From the NCBI GenBank assembly GCA_016179845.1, contig JACPCK010000038.1:1-48597 (forward strand): a DNA stretch of 48,597 nucleotides, written 5' to 3'. Positions within the stretch are counted from its first letter, which is position 1; each line of letters opens with the position of its first letter. The notes under the pieces were generated by a model, which saw nothing but the letters and a program-made list of their open reading frames with translations, searched no databases and was not told the DNA's origin. Of this stretch, positions 8,595 to 17,303 are shown one piece after another. The stretch comes from Chloroflexota bacterium (GTDB taxonomy: Bacteria > Chloroflexota > Dehalococcoidia > Lucifugimonadales > JACPCK01). A program made the position numbers and the translations under genes.

Positions 8595-8962
8595 CTTGGG
8601 CCTCCTTCATGGTAGGTGTGGCATCATCACAAGAGTTTTAGGGGCACCATCGGCCTATGACCAACTGGTTCCGCCCTAGTGCCCTGTCTTGGAAAAACGT
8701 TGAATAAGTCGTAGCCAATCAGGGTGCAGGAGCGGAGCCCCTGCCAGGGGTCTGGGGGTGTCCCCCAGGTTTCTCTTTTCCCCCTCTCCTGCTGGAGAGA
8801 GCCTGTCCTGAGCGAAGTCGAAGGAGGGCCCAGGGGGTGAGGTATCTGTCTCCAGAGAGGACGTGATTTCTCGGGAGGCAGCGTCCACTTTTGTAAAGAA
8901 CTAAGGGGACTCCACACTAGCAGTGCGTCCGGGCCACTTAACAAGAATAGTGGCAATCTACA
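8595..8962. other. Intergenic region, repeats only
   Basis: This 368-base gap lies between two minus-strand genes. Its middle (8726-8824) is a cluster of palindromes described separately. The rest shows no convincing ORF or RNA; short ORFs there run through the repeats and have no family features. Confidence 0.5.
8726..8824. repeat. Cluster of GC-rich palindromes (dispersed intergenic repeat)
   Basis: Three elements follow one another. GCAGG/CCTGC arms lie at 8726-8730 and 8740-8744. A perfect 7-bp hairpin has arms CTGGGGG (8752-8758) and CCCCCAG (8762-8768), followed by the T-rich GTTTCTCTTTT. Then GCCTGTCCTGAGCGAAGTCG and AAGG follow (8801-8824), the same word family as the palindrome at 1279. 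The hairpin plus pyrimidine run could terminate plus-strand transcripts, but no plus-strand gene leads into it. A repeat element is the better reading. Confidence 0.6.
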
Positions 8963-9451
8963 TCACCTCAGCGGGCTCGCCGCGGTGAACAAGGCTATGA
9001 GAAGTCCCAGCAGTACGAATGGGTCCCGCAGAAGGAGCCCCGGAGTCAGTAGCTCCAATAGGAAGTAGCTGACCAGCAGGCAGACCACAGCCGTGACCAC
9101 CAGAAGGGGGCCCCTCTTTCGGTTGGTGGCCAGGCTGATGGCCTCCCCAAGGAGGGAGCCCAGGAGGATCAGCCCGATGGGCACTATCCAGACCATGAAG
9201 GGAATGGGCCAAAGCAGGCGTAAGACCAGGCCAGCCAGGCCCCCCGTGGCGAGGGCGGTTCCCAGGCCTGCCAGGGCTCCGCGCAGGAAGTAGGGGGCGG
9301 TAAGCTCATAGGTTGGGATGCGCCGAAGGCCGGCGCACCCCCGGCAGCGGGCCCCTACGGGGGTCTGCACCAGACACCTGGGGCAGATGGGCTTATCGCA
9401 CTTGCTGCAGGTAAGGACGGTCTCGATTCCCGGGTGGGTTGCACACTCCAA
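8963..9451 (-). CDS. B-box-type zinc-finger membrane protein
   Basis: The 162-residue protein starts with a compact Cys/His zinc-binding module: CATHP near residue 3, TCSKCDKPICPRC at about 14-26, and RCRGC at about 35-39. Four or so hydrophobic segments follow (about 52-75, 80-102, 113-135, 142-158). The layout matches prokaryotic B-box/rhomboid-associated membrane proteins of unknown function. The zinc module would face the cytoplasm if the N-terminus stays inside. It ends 13 bases after plsY begins upstream of it on the same strand, so plsY and this gene may share a transcript. The partner or substrate is unknown. Confidence 0.75.
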   Translation of the reverse strand: MECATHPGIETVLTCSKCDKPICPRCLVQTPVGARCRGCAGLRRIPTYELTAPYFLRGALAGLGTALATGGLAGLVLRLLWPIPFMVWIVPIGLILLGSLLGEAISLATNRKRGPLLVVTAVVCLLVSYFLLELLTPGLLLRDPFVLLGLLIALFTAASPLR

Positions 9452-9464
9452 ATGTACTACACCT

Positions 9465-10163
9465 CTATCTGAGGTCTTCCTCGCCTCTCTGGCGAGCTAT
9501 CCACTCTTTTCGATCTCTTACGTCCCTGTCAAGGAGGAGCCGGTAGAGGATCACGCGGTAAGTGGGCTCTGTGGCAACTGGTCGCTCCCAGTTTCCCATC
9601 AGGCGCTTTGCCGCCAGGAGCACGGTGAGGGAGAGGGCGAAGAGGGTCTCCTGGCCTGGGCGACCCAGGACGAGAGGCCACAAGGGCATGAGGTAGAACC
9701 CGGCGCCTACCCAGAAGCCGGCGCTCCGGAACCGGAGCCAACCGAGAAGGGCCACAAGACTGAATCCTGCCCCCGGTACCCAGTGGCCCAGCGTGGACAT
9801 GGCCAGCATGACGCCTATGGCCGTAGCTACTCCTCGCCCGCCTCTAAAGCCTATGAAAGGGGACCAGGCGTGACCGGCGACTGCGGCCAGCCCTGGGATG
9901 GCGGCTCCCCAGAAGGGGAGGCCGAAGACCTTGGCAGCCAATAGGGGGGGCAATGTACCTTTTACCAGGCAGTCGAAGGTCCCAACTGCCAGCCCTACTG
10001 GTACACCGAAGTGGACCATGATGTTGGAGGCTCCTACGTTCCCGGAGCCGCGGCGGCGAATATCCATTCCCCCAAGGGCCTTGCCGACGATGAAGGCCGA
10101 TGGAATGGAGCCGAGGAGATAGCCGATGAGGGTAGCCACGAGCCAGGCGATTGTATCAGGCAA
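9465..10163 (-). CDS. plsY: Glycerol-3-phosphate acyltransferase PlsY
   Basis: PlsY transfers an acyl group from acyl-phosphate (made by PlsX) to glycerol-3-phosphate, the first step of phosphatidic acid synthesis, in the inner membrane. The 232-residue protein has a hydrophobic N-terminus with GSIPSAFI, the motif RRRGSGNVGASN (usually GSGNPGATN), and the glycine-rich GHAWSPFIGFRGGRGVAT that binds phosphate. Several transmembrane segments follow. It is slightly longer than typical (about 200) because of a charged C-terminal tail (about 200-232). The Pro-to-Val change in the first motif is a mild variant. It is minus strand, upstream of the B-box membrane protein. Confidence 0.92.
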   Translation of the reverse strand: MPDTIAWLVATLIGYLLGSIPSAFIVGKALGGMDIRRRGSGNVGASNIMVHFGVPVGLAVGTFDCLVKGTLPPLLAAKVFGLPFWGAAIPGLAAVAGHAWSPFIGFRGGRGVATAIGVMLAMSTLGHWVPGAGFSLVALLGWLRFRSAGFWVGAGFYLMPLWPLVLGRPGQETLFALSLTVLLAAKRLMGNWERPVATEPTYRVILYRLLLDRDVRDRKEWIARQRGEEDLR

Positions 10164-10223
10164 GGAGTCCGCTCCTTTGCCGGGTATTAAGGTTTTGCTG
10201 TAAGGAGCAAGAGGAAGCCAAGG

Positions 10224-11072
10224 CTACTTTGGCAGAGGTTTCTCGGTCCTGGCCAGGCCTATGAGGCGTCGGGCCTGCTCCAGGGGGGGGCCGACCTGCC
10301 CCGGCTCGATCTCGCCCGGGGTCCCCAGGGCGTGATAGTCGCTGCCGCCCAGGGCCAGAAGACCAAGAAGGGCAGCCTGAGCGCGAAGGGCCTTGACCGT
10401 CTCTGGAGTATGGTCGCCGTAGTAGACTTCCATACCCATAAGCCCGGCCTGCTTCAGCTTCGGCAGCACCTCCTGGAGGACGTTGACGTAGGCTGGGTGG
10501 GCCAGAACGGGGACTCCCTGATGCTCAAGGACGAAGCCTACCGCCTCCTCAGGGGTGAGCTTCTCCCTCTCCACGTAGGCTGGCCCGTTTCGCCCAATAT
10601 ACTTGGCGAAGGCGTCCTGGGGCAGGGCTATATACCCCTTCTCCACCATGGCCTGAGCGATATGGGGGCGGCCTATGGCGCCATCGCCGGCCAACTCCTT
10701 GACCCGCTCCCACTCCAGGGGGAGCCCCTGGTCTGTCAGCTTTTGCACCATCCCCCTTGCTCGGATCTCTCTGGCCTGCCGGAAGCCGACCAGGGCCCTC
10801 TGAAACCTGGGGCTGTCATAGGCAACGAAGTAGCCAAGTATGTGGACCTCGCTGCCAGGGATGTCGGTGGAGAGCTCTACCCCGGGGATGACGGTCAGCT
10901 CCGGGTGGGCCGTGGCCTCCTTCAGGGCTGGCGCCAGGCCCTCGGTGGAGTCGTGGTCGGTGATGGCTATGATACGCAGGCCCCTGGAGACGACCAGCCG
11001 GACAAGCTCTGAGGGATGGAGACGTCCATCGGAAGCGGTCGTATGCAGGTGGAGGTCTACTCTGGCGGCCAT
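10224..11072 (-). CDS. PHP-domain phosphoesterase (YciV/RNase AM-like)
   Basis: The 282-residue protein is a PHP domain with its metal-binding motifs. These are DLHLHTTASDG at about 6-16, ITDHDSTEG near 37-45, GVELSTD near 65, a central cap region, VLAHPAY near 195, and a C-terminal GGSDYHALG. This matches the YciV/TrpH group: 3',5'-nucleoside bisphosphatase, also reported as a 5'-3' exonuclease (RNase AM) that trims 5' ends of rRNA. It acts on small nucleotides or RNA ends in the cytoplasm with up to three metal ions. It lies 5 bases after the ymdB-like gene, so both are probably co-transcribed with rny upstream, in a nucleotide- or RNA-turnover group. Confidence 0.88.
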   Translation of the reverse strand: MAARVDLHLHTTASDGRLHPSELVRLVVSRGLRIIAITDHDSTEGLAPALKEATAHPELTVIPGVELSTDIPGSEVHILGYFVAYDSPRFQRALVGFRQAREIRARGMVQKLTDQGLPLEWERVKELAGDGAIGRPHIAQAMVEKGYIALPQDAFAKYIGRNGPAYVEREKLTPEEAVGFVLEHQGVPVLAHPAYVNVLQEVLPKLKQAGLMGMEVYYGDHTPETVKALRAQAALLGLLALGGSDYHALGTPGEIEPGQVGPPLEQARRLIGLARTEKPLPK

Positions 11073-11077
11073 GGCCC

Positions 11078-11842
11078 TCAGACAACGGTGTCAAGGCGCT
11101 GGATTGCCCTGGCCTTGCCGGTGCTCTCGTCGATCTCTATGAGAACCGAGTTGAACTGCACGGGGCCCCCGTGCACATTGAGACGCCGGGGAGTCTGGGA
11201 GATGAAACGTTGCAAAACGTCCTGAGGGCTGTAGCCGATGACGGAGTTGAGGGGGCCCACCATGCCGGCGTCGCTAGCATAGGCCGTTCCCCTGGGCAGG
11301 ATGCGAACGTCGGCCGTAGGGACGTGGGTATGGGTGCCAATGACGGCGCTGACCCGTCCGTCCAGGTGCCAGCCCATGGCATATTTTTCCGAGGTGGCCT
11401 CAGCGTGGAAATCCACCACGATAACCTTGGGCAGGTCTTTCATATCTGACAGGAGGCTATCCATAGCCCGGAAAGGGCAATCCAGGGTGTTCATAAAGAC
11501 ACGCCCGATGAGGTTGACCACCAGGGTCTTCCCCACTCTGATGTAGCCCCGCCCTGGCACCCCTGGCGGGTAGTTGAGGGGGCGCAGGAGGGGCACCTCC
11601 TTGTCCAGATAGGCGATTATCTCCTTCTGGTCCCAGACGTGGTTTCCCGTGGTGACCACGTCGGCGCCTGCCTCCAGCAGCTCTTGGGCTGTTTCTACCG
11701 TAAGGCCAAAGCCGCCTGCTATATTCTCACCGTTGACGATGGCAAGATCAACCAGATGGTCACGCCTGAGCTGGGGTAAGAGGGTCTGAAGGGCCCGTCG
11801 ACCGGGCTTGCCGACCACATCTCCCACTAGCAGTACGCGCAC
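11078..11842 (-). CDS. YmdB/TIGR00282 metallophosphodiesterase
   Basis: The 254-residue protein has the calcineurin-like motifs of the YmdB family: GDVVGKPGRR at 7-16, NGENIAGGFG, TTGNHVWDQKE, DFHAEATSEK, and GTHTHVPTAD. B. subtilis YmdB hydrolyses cyclic nucleotides and affects biofilm and sporulation decisions, and its gene sits next to rny in Firmicutes. Here it lies 64 bases downstream of rny in the same direction, keeping that pairing, and 5 bases before the PHP gene. The ATG start at 11842 is in the expected place, with GGGGAGG just upstream. The natural substrate here is inferred only. Confidence 0.9.
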   Translation of the reverse strand: MRVLLVGDVVGKPGRRALQTLLPQLRRDHLVDLAIVNGENIAGGFGLTVETAQELLEAGADVVTTGNHVWDQKEIIAYLDKEVPLLRPLNYPPGVPGRGYIRVGKTLVVNLIGRVFMNTLDCPFRAMDSLLSDMKDLPKVIVVDFHAEATSEKYAMGWHLDGRVSAVIGTHTHVPTADVRILPRGTAYASDAGMVGPLNSVIGYSPQDVLQRFISQTPRRLNVHGGPVQFNSVLIEIDESTGKARAIQRLDTVV

Positions 11843-11874
11843 TCGACCTCCCCTCTGCTGCTAGCCGAACGGTG

Positions 11875-11900
11875 TTGGGGGAGTGGCGCTGCTCCCCCAA
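11875..11900 (-). terminator. Strong hairpin after rny
   Basis: TTGGGGGAG (11875-11883) and CTCCCCCAA (11892-11900) form a perfect 9-bp stem with an 8-base loop, just past the rny stop codon. No T-run follows on the minus strand. It may attenuate or stabilise the rny 3' end rather than fully terminate, since ymdB follows closely. Confidence 0.5.
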
Positions 11901-11906
11901 GCATCG

Positions 11907-13430
11907 TTACTTTGCGAACTCTACCGCCCGGGTCTCCCTTACCACAATTACCTTGATCTGACCGGGGTAGACCACGGACTCCTCGATCTTCTTGGCGATG
12001 TCTCTGGCCATCTTGGCGGCGAGGGTGTCGTCCACCTCATCAGGTTTCACCATGACGCGGACCTCGCGCCCTGCCTGGATGGCATAACACTTCTCGATGC
12101 CGGGGAAGGCGTTGGCCGCTGCCTCCAGGGCCTCCAGGCGCTTAACATAATGCTCCAGGGTGTCTTTGCGTACTCCCGGCCTGGCGGCGCTGATGGCGTC
12201 TGCAGCGGCCACCAGGAAGGCTTCCACAGAGCCCGCTTCGTCGTCGTGGTGCTCCATTATGGCCTGGCGGATCTTGTCCGGGATGGCGTACTTGGCAGCG
12301 ATATCGCCGCCGATCTCGGCGTGGGGACCCTCCACCTCGTGGCTCAAGGCCTTGCCAATATCGTGCAGGAGCCCTGAGGTCTTGGTGACCACTAGGTCGG
12401 CCCCTATCTCAGAGGCCATCATGCCGCTGAGGAGTGAGACCTCAACGCAGTGGTTGAGCACGTTTTCACCGTAGCTGTACCGATACTTGAGACGGCCCAG
12501 GAGCTTGACGAGCTCAGGGTGTAGACCCTGCACGCCGGCATCGAAGACCGCTTTCTCGCCCGCTTGCCTGATATTCTCCTCCACCTCTGCCCGTGCTTTC
12601 TCCACCATGTCTTCAACACGTGCAGGGTGAATTCGACCGTCCGTTATGAGCTTCTGCAGGGCTATCTTTGCAATCTCACGCCGAACCGGATCAAAGCATG
12701 AGACGGTCACTGCCTCAGGGGTGTCGTCGATGATCAGGTCAACCCCCGTGGCCTGCTCAATGGCTCGGATATTCCGTCCTTCGCGGCCGATGAGACGGCC
12801 TTTCATCTCATCGTTAGGTAGGGGCACCACCGAAGTGGTGGTCTCAGAGACCACGTCAGCAGCCAGCCTTTGAATGGCCAGAGCGATGATCTTCCGGGCT
12901 TTCTGGTCGGCCTCGTCCTTGGCCTGCTGGAGCATGTCCCTGTAACGGCGGGCCAGCTCATGTTGTATTTCTACCTCGGCCTTCCGGAGAATGCTCTCTT
13001 TGGCCTCGTTCTGGGTCAGGCCAGCAATCCGCTCCAGCTCTTTTAGCTCTTTCTCCCTAAGCTCCCGGCTCTCTGCCTGGACGACCTCCAGCTCTCGCTC
13101 CTTAGTGCCTATCTCCTTCTCCCGGCGCTCCAGGCTTTCAACTCGCCTGTCCAGGCCTGCCTCCCGTCCCTGAAGGCGTCGCTCCTGGCGTTGGACCTCG
13201 CTTCGCCGCTCTCTCAGCTCTGCCTCGGCCGAGGAGCGCAACCTCAGGCCTTCTTCCTTGGCGTCCAGGAGCTGTGATTTGGCCTTTTCCCGGGCCTCTC
13301 CCAGTATGCGCTCTGCCTCAGCCTTGGCCTGGGAGAGTCCTTTCTTGGTCCGGTACCACTGGAGAAGAAGACTGGCTCCTACCCCTACACCCAGGGCCGC
13401 TAGGACGGAGAGGGGAAGTACTATGTTCAC
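11907..13430 (-). CDS. rny: Ribonuclease Y
   Basis: RNase Y is a membrane-anchored endoribonuclease that starts mRNA decay in many bacteria lacking RNase E. The 507-residue protein has the standard layout: one N-terminal transmembrane helix (about 4-24), a long charged coiled coil (about 30-190), a KH domain (about 200-265 with [13 protein letters not shown]), and an HD domain (about 320-430) with the signature LLHDIGKA and the partner histidine in MEHHDDE. The GTG start at 13428-13430 has GGAAGG upstream. It heads a minus-strand run followed by ymdB and the PHP gene. Length and domains are normal for the family. Confidence 0.95.
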   Translation of the reverse strand: MNIVLPLSVLAALGVGVGASLLLQWYRTKKGLSQAKAEAERILGEAREKAKSQLLDAKEEGLRLRSSAEAELRERRSEVQRQERRLQGREAGLDRRVESLERREKEIGTKERELEVVQAESRELREKELKELERIAGLTQNEAKESILRKAEVEIQHELARRYRDMLQQAKDEADQKARKIIALAIQRLAADVVSETTTSVVPLPNDEMKGRLIGREGRNIRAIEQATGVDLIIDDTPEAVTVSCFDPVRREIAKIALQKLITDGRIHPARVEDMVEKARAEVEENIRQAGEKAVFDAGVQGLHPELVKLLGRLKYRYSYGENVLNHCVEVSLLSGMMASEIGADLVVTKTSGLLHDIGKALSHEVEGPHAEIGGDIAAKYAIPDKIRQAIMEHHDDEAGSVEAFLVAAADAISAARPGVRKDTLEHYVKRLEALEAAANAFPGIEKCYAIQAGREVRVMVKPDEVDDTLAAKMARDIAKKIEESVVYPGQIKVIVVRETRAVEFAK

Positions 13431-13609
13431 AGTCCACCTTCCTTCCGTCCTATTAAGGTTCTGACCCTGTCTTGGTCGGGTCTGTCTCTATCCTATCTGC
13501 GGCTCACCGCTATGTCAAGCTCACCTAGCAGGCCTGGCTTCAGCCTCTCTAAGAGAAGTGATCCAACCCTGAGAAAGAGCGGGAAAGGGGAGGCGCAGCC
13601 CAGAACTCG

Positions 13610-14074
13610 CTACCCCTGGACAGCGTTAGGTATGTGTTCCAGATAGGGGCCCTGCCCTTCGGGCATCAGCTCCAGGGTGATGAGGTCCACTCGCCACGGA
13701 GCATTGTCCAGCCCCCGCTCCTGGAGGAACCACTGGGCCGACTCCAGGAGGTGACGACGCTTGGCGGCCGTTATCGACTCCTGGGGCCGGCCGAAGGTGC
13801 GGCTCCGGCGGCTGCGCACCTCCACGAAGATCACAGTGGGGCCGTCCTGGGCCACTATGTCCAACTCTCCTCCTGGGGTGCGCACATTTCTCCCCAGGAT
13901 CACAAGGCCCTGGCGCTCCAGGAAGCGCTGCGCCATCTCCTCTCCAAGCTGGCCCAAACGGACCCTGGCCCTTGTGGCCCATGAAGAGCTGCCCTTCGGC
14001 TCTGTGCCCCTGCCTGAGGCAGCACCTGCGGCTCTGGGAGGGCCCGGCTTCCTCTTTCCGCCAGTGTTAGCCAC
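13610..14074 (-). CDS. YraN family (UPF0102) nuclease-like protein
   Basis: The 154-residue protein has a disordered, basic, Gly/Pro-rich N-terminus (about 1-35), then the YraN core. The core has RLGQLGEEMAQRFLE, GRNVRTPGGELDIVAQDG and IFVEVRSRRS, where ELD and EVR form a PD-(D/E)XK-like active site. YraN proteins are predicted Holliday-junction-resolvase-like nucleases of unproven function, often next to rnhB, as here. The start overlaps the end of rnhB by 8 bases, so it is translationally coupled to it. The N-terminal extension is longer than in most members. Confidence 0.9.
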   Translation of the reverse strand: MANTGGKRKPGPPRAAGAASGRGTEPKGSSSWATRARVRLGQLGEEMAQRFLERQGLVILGRNVRTPGGELDIVAQDGPTVIFVEVRSRRSRTFGRPQESITAAKRRHLLESAQWFLQERGLDNAPWRVDLITLELMPEGQGPYLEHIPNAVQG

Positions 14075-14696
14075 GGGTCTCGCCCAGCAACTCTGCTACG
14101 GGCCGGAAGCTCCGACGGTGGATAGGCGAGGGTCCCAGCTTTCTGAGGGCTTCCATGTGGGAGGGTGTGGGATAGCCCTTGTGCTGGGCAAAGCCGTAGC
14201 CCGGGTACAGGGAGTCCAACACCCGCATGGTCCTGTCTCTTGTCACCTTGGCCACAATGGAGGCGGCCGCAATGGACAGGCACAGGGCATCCCCATGGAT
14301 GATGGCCTTGAAGGGGATGCCGGCTTCCTCAAGATGCACCGCGTCAATGAGGAGGTAGTCCGGCGCCACGGCAAGGGAGTCCTTGGCCCGAAGCATGGCC
14401 AGTCGGTTGGCCGCGCTGATTCCCAAGGCGTCGATCTCCTGGGGCTGGACCACACCAATGCCCGTGGCCACGGCGGCCTGGACTATGGGGCCAAAGAGCC
14501 GTTCCCTCCCCTTCTCCGAGAGCTCCTTGGAGTCCCGCACCTTGGAGAGCCACGAGGCCCTCAGGTCAGACGGCAGGATCACCGCCGCAGCCACCAGGGG
14601 GCCGGCCAGGGGGCCACGCCCGACCTCGTCGAGGCCGGCCACCCTGAGAAAGCCCCGCCTCTGGAGCGCCCTCTCCTCGCGGCGTGTGGGAGCCAT
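14067..14696 (-). CDS. rnhB: Ribonuclease HII
   Basis: RNase HII cuts RNA in RNA-DNA hybrids and single ribonucleotides built into DNA. The 209-residue protein has the catalytic DEVGRGPLAGP near residues 21-31 (D and E), then LLIDAVHL with the third carboxylate, and HGDALCLSIAAASIVAKVTRDR. A basic N-terminus precedes the core. It heads the rnhB-yraN pair, and the ATG at 14696 lies just downstream of the DinB gene's 3' end (8-base gap), so DinB, rnhB and yraN may form one transcript. Confidence 0.95.
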   Translation of the reverse strand: MAPTRREERALQRRGFLRVAGLDEVGRGPLAGPLVAAAVILPSDLRASWLSKVRDSKELSEKGRERLFGPIVQAAVATGIGVVQPQEIDALGISAANRLAMLRAKDSLAVAPDYLLIDAVHLEEAGIPFKAIIHGDALCLSIAAASIVAKVTRDRTMRVLDSLYPGYGFAQHKGYPTPSHMEALRKLGPSPIHRRSFRPVAELLGETRG

Positions 14697-14703
14697 AGGA
14701 CTC

Positions 14704-15216
14704 CTAAAGGGTGAACTTGTTCTTCAGAAGCCCCACCAGGTAGTCGATCTGGCCCTGATGATGGGCCTCGTGGGTGATGATGGACTGGAGGGCGTTGGCC
14801 ACGGTGTAGTCGGGGCGATTGGGCCTTACGGGCTCGGTAAACCGGCTCACGCTGAGGCCCTTGAGGACCTGGAGCCCGCTATTGCGAACGGCCTCTCCGT
14901 AGGCGAGGAGTGTTTCCGCCGGCGGGCATTGGAAGTCAGCCACCTGCTCCGCCGTCCAGTTGGTGCCCCATCCTGCTGCCGGCGCGGGCATTCTGGCAGC
15001 CCATCCCTCCTTCTCCCACACCTCCGCAAGTCTCTCGATGGAGCGGTGGAAGAAAACGTCTTCCGTACGGACGATGTGGAAGAATACGAAGCCGACGGGA
15101 TTGGCCTGGGGGCCTGGCCGCCAGCTCAGCTCGTCCTGGGCAAGCCCGCGGATCAGCTCCACAGTCCTGTTGCGATTTCGGGATATGGAATCCTCTATGA
15201 ACGGCTTGATGTCCAT
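14704..15216 (-). CDS. DinB family protein
   Basis: The 170-residue protein fits the DinB/YfiT four-helix-bundle family. An early helix carries a histidine (VFFHIVRTEDVFFHRSI, about 47-63) and a late segment reads IITHEAHHQGQIDYLVGLL (about 146-164). The three histidines, one early and two in HEAHHQGQ, match the metal-binding triad of the family. Some members are metal-dependent thiol-S-transferases (bacillithiol or mycothiol dependent); others are stress-induced with unknown substrates. AAGGAG precedes the ATG. It sits 14 bases after mnmA ends and just before rnhB on the same strand. No thiol-cofactor genes are visible nearby. Confidence 0.85.
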   Translation of the reverse strand: MDIKPFIEDSISRNRNRTVELIRGLAQDELSWRPGPQANPVGFVFFHIVRTEDVFFHRSIERLAEVWEKEGWAARMPAPAAGWGTNWTAEQVADFQCPPAETLLAYGEAVRNSGLQVLKGLSVSRFTEPVRPNRPDYTVANALQSIITHEAHHQGQIDYLVGLLKNKFTL

Positions 15217-15230
15217 GTTAGCTCCTTTTC

Positions 15231-16364
15231 CTAAGACTGGACGGTCTGCGAGCCGGCTGCCATGGCCTCTCCAACCATGCCTGCCGGAGGGCCTACACCC
15301 TCAATAATGCCGCCGCCAAGAACCTCCGGCCCCTGGTAGAAGACCACGGCCTGTCCCGGGGTTATGGCCCTCTGCGGCTCCTGAAACCGAACCTCGGCGC
15401 TGGCACCATTAGGGAAGACCAGGCCTGGCGCCTCAGTGGAGCGGTAGCGAATGCGGGCTGAGACCCTTACGGGAGTGGTAGGTGGTGGCCCTGCTATCCA
15501 GTTCACGGAGGAGGCCCAGAGGGTGGTTGAGAGGAGGGCAGCCTGAGGGCCCACTGTCACCCTGCTCTGCTCAGCGTCAATGTCAATAACGTAGAGAGGC
15601 TCCCTGGAGGCCAACCCCAGCCCGTGGCGCTGGCCTATAGTAAAACCATAGATACCCTGGTGATAGCCAAGCACCCTGCCCTCCAGGTCCACGATGGGGC
15701 CTGGAGCCCGTGGCAGGCGCTCCTCCAGGAAGGCCCTGTAGTTGCCGTCAGGCACAAAGCAGATCTCCTGGCTATCGGGCTTGTCAGCCACTGGAAGGCC
15801 GGCAAGGCGTGCCATGCGCCGTGTTTCAGCCTTGGTGTAGGAGCCCACCGGCAGGAGGATCCGCGCCAGTTGCCTCTGGGTAAGCTGAAAAAGGACGTAG
15901 GACTGGTCCTTCAGGGGGTCGGCCCCCTTCAGGAGACGCCACGCACCGTCGTCCCCCAGGGCCCGCTGGGCGTAGTGGCCGGTGGCGATGTAATCAGCCT
16001 GGAAGACCTGGGCCTGCTCCAGAAGGAAAGAGAATTTGAGCTTGTCATTGCAGGCCAGGCATGGGTACGGCGTGCGGCCCCTGCGATACTCCTGGACGAA
16101 GTAGTCCACCACGAACTCACGAAACTCCCGTTCGAAGTTCATGAAGTAGTGGGGAGTGCCGATGATCTGGCACACGCGGCGGGCATCGTCCACATCCTCA
16201 ATGGAGCAGCAGCTCCGGCTCAGGCGCGGGGCGTCGGGCCGGTACAGGGTCCAGAGCCGCATGGTGACGCCGATGACCTGGAACCCGGCCTCCTTCAACA
16301 GGTAGGCAGCGACGGCGGAGTCCACCCCGCCGCTCATGGCAACCGCAACCAGACCTTTTGACAT
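15231..16364 (-). CDS. mnmA: tRNA-specific 2-thiouridylase MnmA
   Basis: MnmA makes the 2-thio group of U34 in tRNA-Lys, -Glu and -Gln using ATP and a persulfide. The 377-residue protein has the PP-loop AMSGGVDSAVAAYLL near residues 8-23 and the catalytic cysteines in PCLACNDKLKF and SQEICFV. The central and C-terminal domains contain IGQRHGLGL and RYRSTEAPG. Two cysteines at about 53-54 (SRSCCSIED) sit where many MnmA proteins have them. It is divergent from rsfS across a 110-base gap and heads the minus-strand run that continues with DinB and rnhB. Confidence 0.95.
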   Translation of the reverse strand: MSKGLVAVAMSGGVDSAVAAYLLKEAGFQVIGVTMRLWTLYRPDAPRLSRSCCSIEDVDDARRVCQIIGTPHYFMNFEREFREFVVDYFVQEYRRGRTPYPCLACNDKLKFSFLLEQAQVFQADYIATGHYAQRALGDDGAWRLLKGADPLKDQSYVLFQLTQRQLARILLPVGSYTKAETRRMARLAGLPVADKPDSQEICFVPDGNYRAFLEERLPRAPGPIVDLEGRVLGYHQGIYGFTIGQRHGLGLASREPLYVIDIDAEQSRVTVGPQAALLSTTLWASSVNWIAGPPPTTPVRVSARIRYRSTEAPGLVFPNGASAEVRFQEPQRAITPGQAVVFYQGPEVLGGGIIEGVGPPAGMVGEAMAAGSQTVQS

Positions 16365-16459
16365 CCCTCAAGCCTCTTCTTCGAGCGATACGTTACCATA
16401 AGGTACATAAAGGGGCAACGAATCGCTCAGGGATTCTGTTACCCGACTGGGCTGGGCTT

Positions 16460-16465
16460 TATAAT
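16460..16465 (+). promoter_or_regulatory. -10 box (TATAAT) placed for a leaderless rsfS mRNA
   Basis: A perfect TATAAT ends 9 bases before the rsfS ATG at 16475. Transcription normally begins about 6-8 bases after the -10, so the mRNA would start at or a base or two before the start codon. No Shine-Dalgarno sequence is present. The -35 is poor. Confidence 0.55.
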
Positions 16466-16474
16466 AAGCATACG

Positions 16475-16822
16475 ATGGTAGACACGTTGGAGGCAGGTCG
16501 AAGGGCCGTGGAGCTGGCCTCTGACAAGCTGGCCGCCGACATCGTACTGCTGGACCTGCGCGGCATCCCCGCCTTCACTGACTTCTTCGTCATCATGACG
16601 GCGGAGGCCAACCGGCAGATAGAGGCCATAGCTGAGGACATGGCCAAGTCCCTGAAGCAGATGGGCCTGCCGATGCATCACCGGGAAGGCCAGCCCGACT
16701 CGGGCTGGGTCCTGCTGGACTTCGGCGGCCTGGTCGTACACATATTCGGCGAGGCCCAGAGAGAGCTGTACGACCTGGAACGCATATGGGAGCGGGCGGT
16801 ACCCCTCCTCAGGGTTCAGTAA
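16475..16822 (+). CDS. rsfS: Ribosomal silencing factor RsfS
   Basis: RsfS binds ribosomal protein uL14 and blocks joining of the 50S and 30S subunits in starvation. I start it at ATG 16475, which gives the family's usual length (115 residues) and N-terminus; an in-frame ATG at 16358 would add 39 unrelated residues. Family features are DIVLLDLRGIPAFTDFFVI (about 21-39), the segment IEAIAEDMAKSLKQ, and GWVLLDFGGLVVHIFGEAQRELYDLERIW near the C-terminus. It has a -10 box right before the start and no Shine-Dalgarno sequence. Its 3' end overlaps the convergent ndk by 14 bases. Confidence 0.93.
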   Translation: MVDTLEAGRRAVELASDKLAADIVLLDLRGIPAFTDFFVIMTAEANRQIEAIAEDMAKSLKQMGLPMHHREGQPDSGWVLLDFGGLVVHIFGEAQRELYDLERIWERAVPLLRVQ

Positions 16823-17270
16823 TCCAGCGGTCCGTATCCCGCGCCCAGTCTGCAATCTCCTCAGGGCGGAAGAAGAGGCCTATCTCCACCCTGGCAGTCT
16901 CCGGGGAGTCGGACCCGTGGATCAGGTTCCTGCCGATGTCCAGGCCCCAGTCGCCCCGAATTGTGCCGGGCGCGGCCTTGAGGGGGTCCGTGGCCCCCAT
17001 GCTCTGCCTTACTGCTTCTACCGCGTCCTTCCCCTGGAAGACGATGGCGATAACGGGCGCCGACGTGATGAAGCGTAGCAGGCCCGGGAAGAACGCCTTC
17101 TCCACATGGGCCGCGTAGTGACGGCGTGCCAGCGCCTCGTCTATCCGTAGCAGCTTCACCCCAACGATCTTCAGGCCTCGCTCCTCCAGGCGGGCGATGA
17201 TGCGGCCTGCCAGCCCCCTCTCCATGGCGTCGGGCTTGATCAGCACCAGCGTCTGTTCATTATTGGCCAA
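16809..17270 (-). CDS. ndk: Nucleoside diphosphate kinase
   Basis: Ndk moves the gamma phosphate between nucleoside tri- and diphosphates through a phospho-histidine. The 153-residue protein has LVLIKPDAMERGL at the N-terminus, then MGATDPLKAAPGTIRGDWG and the active-site histidine in NLIHGSDSPETA near residue 121. Length is normal. It is the last gene of the thiL-tsaE-tsaB-ndk run, 33 bases after tsaB, and converges with rsfS over a 14-base overlap. Confidence 0.96.
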   Translation of the reverse strand: MANNEQTLVLIKPDAMERGLAGRIIARLEERGLKIVGVKLLRIDEALARRHYAAHVEKAFFPGLLRFITSAPVIAIVFQGKDAVEAVRQSMGATDPLKAAPGTIRGDWGLDIGRNLIHGSDSPETARVEIGLFFRPEEIADWARDTDRWITEP

Positions 17271-17303
17271 CTCTGATACCTCCTGGCATCCCTTTGCAGA
17301 GTA

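Noticed and set aside
13610-14714. Long plus-strand ORFs opposite rnhB and yraN
   Set aside because: They are G+C-driven antisense frames; the minus strand carries clear RNase HII and YraN signatures.
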